NCBI RefSeq assembly: GCF_003122365.1
Contig: NZ_CP029254.1
Location: forward strand, 4,117,501 to 4,181,500
Origin: Streptomyces spongiicola
GTDB taxonomy: Bacteria; Actinomycetota; Actinomycetes; Streptomycetales; Streptomycetaceae
Length of the DNA stretch: 64,000 nt
Reading direction: 5' to 3'
The notes under the pieces: model-generated
Seen by the model: only the letters and a program-made list of their open reading frames with translations
Databases searched by the model: none
What the model was told of the DNA's origin: nothing
Part shown: one piece after another, positions 61,280-64,000 of the stretch
Position numbering within the stretch: the first letter of the stretch is position 1
Layout: each line of letters starts with the position of its first letter
Position numbers and translations under genes: made by a program

Positions 61280-61462
61280 ATGACGACAGCAGTGTGCCCT
61301 CGAACGGTCATGAGCCTCCCGCTCGTGACGCGGCTGCACGTCGGCCCGCGCCCCTCCCTCCCCCTCGCGCCGCACCGCGCCGGCGCCGGGGGCGCCCCCG
61401 GCATGTCCGCGGCCAGTCGCCGTTCGGCCTGTCGCCACTCCGCCTGTCGCCGTTCGGCCTGA
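61280..61462 (+). CDS. Possible leaderless leader peptide
   Basis: A 60-codon open frame (MTTAVCPRTVMSLPLVTRLHVGPR...) begins exactly where transcription from the TAACGT promoter should start. It holds several Cys and Arg codons and ends in a 15-bp repeat (SACRHSACRRSA). It could be an attenuator-type leader for the symporter downstream, or just untranslated RNA. Only the position of its ATG supports it. Confidence 0.3.
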   Translation: MTTAVCPRTVMSLPLVTRLHVGPRPSLPLAPHRAGAGGAPGMSAASRRSACRHSACRRSA

Positions 61463-61622
61463 CCGGGCTTCGCGGGGCGGCCCTCCCCGAGTGCACGGGC
61501 GCCGCAGCTGCGCACCTCTCTTCTCGATCCTCCCGACTTCCCCGATCTCCCCCGCCTCTCCCGTTTCCCCTGCCTCACCTGCTTCCTCCCGTTTCCCCGA
61601 TATGCCTCACCGGAGCGTGCCC

Positions 61623-62954
61623 GTGTCCGCGAACTCCGCGACGCCCACCCGGCCCAGCCGAATCCCGAAGGTCCCCTTCTGGGCCCAGATCGTCGCCGGC
61701 CTGGTCGCCGGCGTCCTGCTCGGCTGGCTGGCCCGCAGCCAGGACGTCACCTGGCTGCGTACCACCCTGGAGCAGATCGGCGACATCTTCGTCCAGCTGC
61801 TGAAGTTGGCCGTCGCCCCGCTCGTCTTCTTCGCGATCCTGGTGTCGATCACCAATCTGCGGAAGGTCAACAACGCCGCACGGCTGGCCGGCCGCACTCT
61901 GCTGTGGTTCATGATCACTTCGCTGATCGCCGTGGCGATCGGCCTCACGATCGGCCTGCTCACCAACCCCGGTGCGGGCACCGGCCTCACACCGCGGGAC
62001 GGCGAGAAGCCGGAGAAGGCCGGCTCCTGGATCGACTTCCTCACCGGCATCGTGCCCACGGACGTCATCACGCCCTTCACCGAGCTGAACGTCCTGCAGA
62101 TCGTCTTCATGGCCGCCGTCGCCGGTGCCGCCGCCCTCAAGCTCGGTGACCGGGCCCAGCCGATCCTCGCCTTCAGCGAGTCCGTGCTCGAACTGCTCCA
62201 GAAGGCCCTGTGGTGGGTCATCCGGCTCGCCCCGATCGGCACCGTCGGCCTGATCGGCTACGCGATCGCCGACTACGGCTGGGACCTGATCGGCAAGTAC
62301 GCCACCTTCACGGCCGACGTCTACATCGGCTGCGCGCTGGTCATGTTCGGCGTGTACCCGCTGCTGCTGGCCACCGTCGCCAAGGTCAACCCCCTGCAGT
62401 TCTTCAAGGGCGCCTGGCCCGCCATCCAGCTCGCCTTCGTGTCGCGCTCCTCGGTCGGCACCATGCCGGTCACCCAGAAGGTCACCGAACGACTCGGTGT
62501 CCCGAAGGAGTACACCTCGTTCGCCGTGCCGTTCGGCGCGACGACCAAGATGGACGGCTGCGCCGCCGTCTACCCGGCGCTCGCCGCGATCTTCATCGCG
62601 CAGATCTTCGACGTCCCGCTCGGTGTGCAGGACTACGTGCTGATCGCCTTTGTCTCGGTCGTCGGATCCGCGGCCACCGCGGGTCTCACCGGGGCGACGG
62701 TCATGCTGACGCTGACCCTCTCCACGCTGGGTCTCCCGCTGGAGGGCGTGGGTCTGCTGATGGCGATCGACCCGATCCTGGACATGATGAGGACCGCGAC
62801 CAACGTCGCCGGCCAGGCCGTCGTACCGGTGATCGTCGCCGCACGCGAGCGGATCCTCGACCGCGACGCGTACGACTCGGCCTCGGCGTCCCCGGTGGAC
62901 GAGGGCGGGATGCCCGAGCCCGGCCGGCAGCAGGCCGTTCCCGCCGCCGTGTGA
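61623..62954 (+). CDS. Dicarboxylate/amino acid:cation symporter (DAACS family)
   Basis: A 443-residue membrane protein related to GltP and DctA, importing dicarboxylates or glutamate/aspartate with H+ or Na+. It has eight or so helices and two hairpins. The family motifs are SRSSVGTMPVTQKV (hairpin 1 serine-rich tip, near 278), PFGATTKMDGCAAVYPALAAIFIAQ (TM7 NMDGT-like, reading KMDGC, near 305), and DPILDMMRTATNVAGQAV (TM8, near 383). GTG 61623 has CCGGAG 8 nt upstream; an ATG at 61602 would add seven residues. Confidence 0.9.
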   Translation: MSANSATPTRPSRIPKVPFWAQIVAGLVAGVLLGWLARSQDVTWLRTTLEQIGDIFVQLLKLAVAPLVFFAILVSITNLRKVNNAARLAGRTLLWFMITSLIAVAIGLTIGLLTNPGAGTGLTPRDGEKPEKAGSWIDFLTGIVPTDVITPFTELNVLQIVFMAAVAGAAALKLGDRAQPILAFSESVLELLQKALWWVIRLAPIGTVGLIGYAIADYGWDLIGKYATFTADVYIGCALVMFGVYPLLLATVAKVNPLQFFKGAWPAIQLAFVSRSSVGTMPVTQKVTERLGVPKEYTSFAVPFGATTKMDGCAAVYPALAAIFIAQIFDVPLGVQDYVLIAFVSVVGSAATAGLTGATVMLTLTLSTLGLPLEGVGLLMAIDPILDMMRTATNVAGQAVVPVIVAARERILDRDAYDSASASPVDEGGMPEPGRQQAVPAAV

Positions 62955-62988
62955 CGTGCCGCCGCCGGCCCCGCGGAGGAGGCGGAGC

Positions 62989-63100
62989 GGCCGTTCCGGC
63001 CTGCCGCGGGTGCTGCCGGCCGTTCCGGCGTGCCGCGGGTGCTGCCGGCCGTTCCGGCGTGCCGCGGGTGCTGCCGGCCGTTCCGGCGTGCCGCGGGTGC
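62989..63100. repeat. 29-bp tandem repeat, ~3.9 copies, after the symporter gene
   Basis: Units start at 63001, 63030, 63059 and 63088 (GTGCCGCGGGTGCTGCCGGC...), with a partial copy before. Copies are identical apart from one base. The array is 35 nt after the symporter stop and contains no gene. Confidence 0.97.
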
Positions 63101-63176
63101 GGAGCCGGAGGGCGGACCTCACTTCGCCTAGGCTGGCCGGATCGTCGTTCTCGTCCGGAAGCGGGAGATGAGCACC

Positions 63177-63251
63177 ATGTCGAAGCGCGGCAACAAGCGG
63201 CGGGCCAGGAAGAAGAGGAAGGCGAACCACGGCAAGCGCCCCAACGCCTGA
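63177..63251 (+). CDS. Large ribosomal subunit protein bL37
   Basis: A 24-residue, very basic protein (MSKRGNKRRARKKRKANHGK, then RPNA) matching bL37, the extra 50S protein first seen in mycobacterial ribosomes; the KANHGKRPN end is the hallmark. GGGAG lies 9 nt before ATG 63177; an in-frame ATG at 63168 directly touches that site and is rejected. It is monocistronic and followed by a strong terminator. Confidence 0.92.
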   Translation: MSKRGNKRRARKKRKANHGKRPNA

Positions 63252-63330
63252 CCGTCCCCACACCCGGTCGCTTCCAGGCCCGTCCGTTCCCGGCGCCTGA
63301 CCGCCACCGCCGGTCCGGCGCAGGCCGCCC

Positions 63331-63365
63331 GAGGACCGGTCCGCGAATCCCGCGGACCGGTCCTC
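63331..63365 (+). terminator. Terminator after bL37
   Basis: A perfect 15-bp stem (63331-63345 with 63351-63365) with loop AATCC. Confidence 0.85.
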
Positions 63366-63441
63366 GGCGGTTGCGCCCGGCGGAGAGCCTTAGGCTTACC
63401 GGACAAGAGTTCGGTGGCCGCTGGCCGGGAGGACGTCTGAC

Positions 63442-64000
63442 GTGGGTGGGGCCGGTGGGAGCAAGCGGATGCCGCGTGCCGTGCGGGAGCAGCAGATGCT
63501 CGACGCCGCGGTGCGGACGTTCGGGCAGCGGGGGTACCGGCCGGCCTCGATGGACGAGATCGCCGAACTCGCAGGGGTGTCCAAACCGCTGGTCTACCTC
63601 TATCTGAACTCCAAGGAGGAACTCTTCACCGCCTGTATCCGGCGGGAGTCGGCGGCGCTCGCCGCGGCCGTTCGGACGGCGGTGGACCCGGGGCTTCCGG
63701 CGGACCGCCGGCTCTGGCAGGGCCTGACCGCGTTCTTCCGGCACACCAGCGAGCACCCGGACGCCTGGGCCGTACTGCACCGGCAGGCCCGTACCCACGG
63801 TGAGCCGTTCGCGGCCGAGGTGGCCGTGCTGCGGGACGAGATCGTCGCGCTCGTGACGGGCCTGATCGGGGAGGCGGCACGAGAGACCCGCGGGCCCGGC
63901 GAACTCGCCGCCAGGGAAGCGGCGGGCCTGGCGCAGGCGCTGGTCGGGGCGGCGGAGTCGCTGGCCGGTTGGGCGAACGACACCCCGGGTGTCTGTGCGG
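63442..64000 (+). CDS. TetR-family regulator, 3' end outside the window
   Basis: The first 186 codons of a TetR regulator; the frame stays open to the window edge. The HTH is VREQQMLDAAVRTFGQRGYRPASMDEIAELAGVSKPLVYLYLNSKEELFTA (about 14-63); the ligand-binding domain follows (LTAFFRHTSEHPDAWAVLHRQA). GTG 63442 has GGGAGG 9 nt upstream. A TAGGCT -10-like hexamer lies at 63391-63396. The target is not visible in this window. Confidence 0.9.
   Translation, partial: MGGAGGSKRMPRAVREQQMLDAAVRTFGQRGYRPASMDEIAELAGVSKPLVYLYLNSKEELFTACIRRESAALAAAVRTAVDPGLPADRRLWQGLTAFFRHTSEHPDAWAVLHRQARTHGEPFAAEVAVLRDEIVALVTGLIGEAARETRGPGELAAREAAGLAQALVGAAESLAGWANDTPGVCA

Larger units (their letters stand above)
61089..61622. 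other. Long leader region of the dicarboxylate symporter gene
   Basis: 534 bp between DUF4229 and the symporter. In order: a promoter with an overlapping palindrome (61241-61272), a possible leaderless leader ORF (61280-61462), a 15-bp repeat (CCTGTCGCCACTCCG-like, 61405-61460) and a ~95-nt pyrimidine tract (61513-61607) before the ribosome binding site. Confidence 0.6.

Noticed and set aside
63168..63176. ATG 63168 as bL37 start
   Set aside because: It touches the GGGAG site with no spacing; ATG 63177 has proper spacing and matches the known 24-residue length.
63380..63400. A third iron box near the last TetR gene (CTTAGGCTTACC)
   Set aside because: Only one half resembles the consensus; the other half does not match.

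Overview
The window comes from a high-GC actinomycete that is almost certainly a Streptomyces. It carries bldN (developmental sigma factor) with rsbN (its anti-sigma factor), a BldC-like regulator, rex-hemACD, a class I lysyl-tRNA synthetase and a futalosine-type menaquinone cluster. Many genes start at GTG or TTG, coding is dense, and neighbours often overlap by 4 nt. I worked by reading only; family names come from motif recognition, and no search was run.

Layout. 1-3250: 3' part of a 23S rRNA gene, a complete 5S gene and a terminator. 3.3-13.7 kb: HAD phosphatase, acuC-like deacetylase, conserved protein, BldC-like HTH, bS22 microprotein, epimerase and acyltransferase on +; rsbN, bldN and a HAD-IB hydrolase on -; glutaredoxin on +. 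13.7-20.0 kb: rex-hemA-hemC-hemD, with a Rex operator upstream, then hemB. 20.3-26.3 kb: DUF1876, argS, lysS and a DUF2637 membrane protein. 26.8-31.0 kb: two DUF3558 lipoproteins, RtcB RNA ligase and a secreted serine hydrolase. 31.4-38.2 kb: an iron locus, with a ferric-type ABC transporter divergent from a 956-residue adenylation/carrier/membrane-acyltransferase fusion; iron-box-like sites face both units. 38.4-43.4 kb: SDR, YnfA, TetR with a divergent FAD monooxygenase, a Mut7-C protein and an unknown protein. 43.7-47.6 kb: hemL, histidine phosphatase, deacetylase-like lipoprotein and an oddly framed VOC protein. 48.4-52.7 kb: cytochrome c maturation (resA-like, ccdA, resB, ccsB). 52.9-59.8 kb: SRPBCC, PLDc_N, then mqnL, mqnP, mqnM and mqnE with a rhomboid and an Lrp regulator among them. 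60.2-64.0 kb: GNAT, DUF4229, a dicarboxylate symporter, the bL37 microprotein and a TetR gene cut by the window end.

Much of the window serves respiratory redox: haem synthesis (hemA, L, B, C, D), cytochrome c maturation and menaquinone. Rex probably links at least the first two, because a near-consensus Rex site sits on the resA start as well as before rex. The iron locus supplies the haem metal.

Most notable beyond routine annotation: the iron-boxed adenylation-carrier-acyltransferase fusion; the second Rex-like site; a sigma-BldN-like promoter before rsbN; a leaderless TetR gene with operators over its promoter; a recurring TANNNT-N6/7-start-codon layout without ribosome binding sites; several tandem repeats at gene ends, three with a period of exactly 29 bp; and a leader ORF, palindrome and pyrimidine tract before the symporter.
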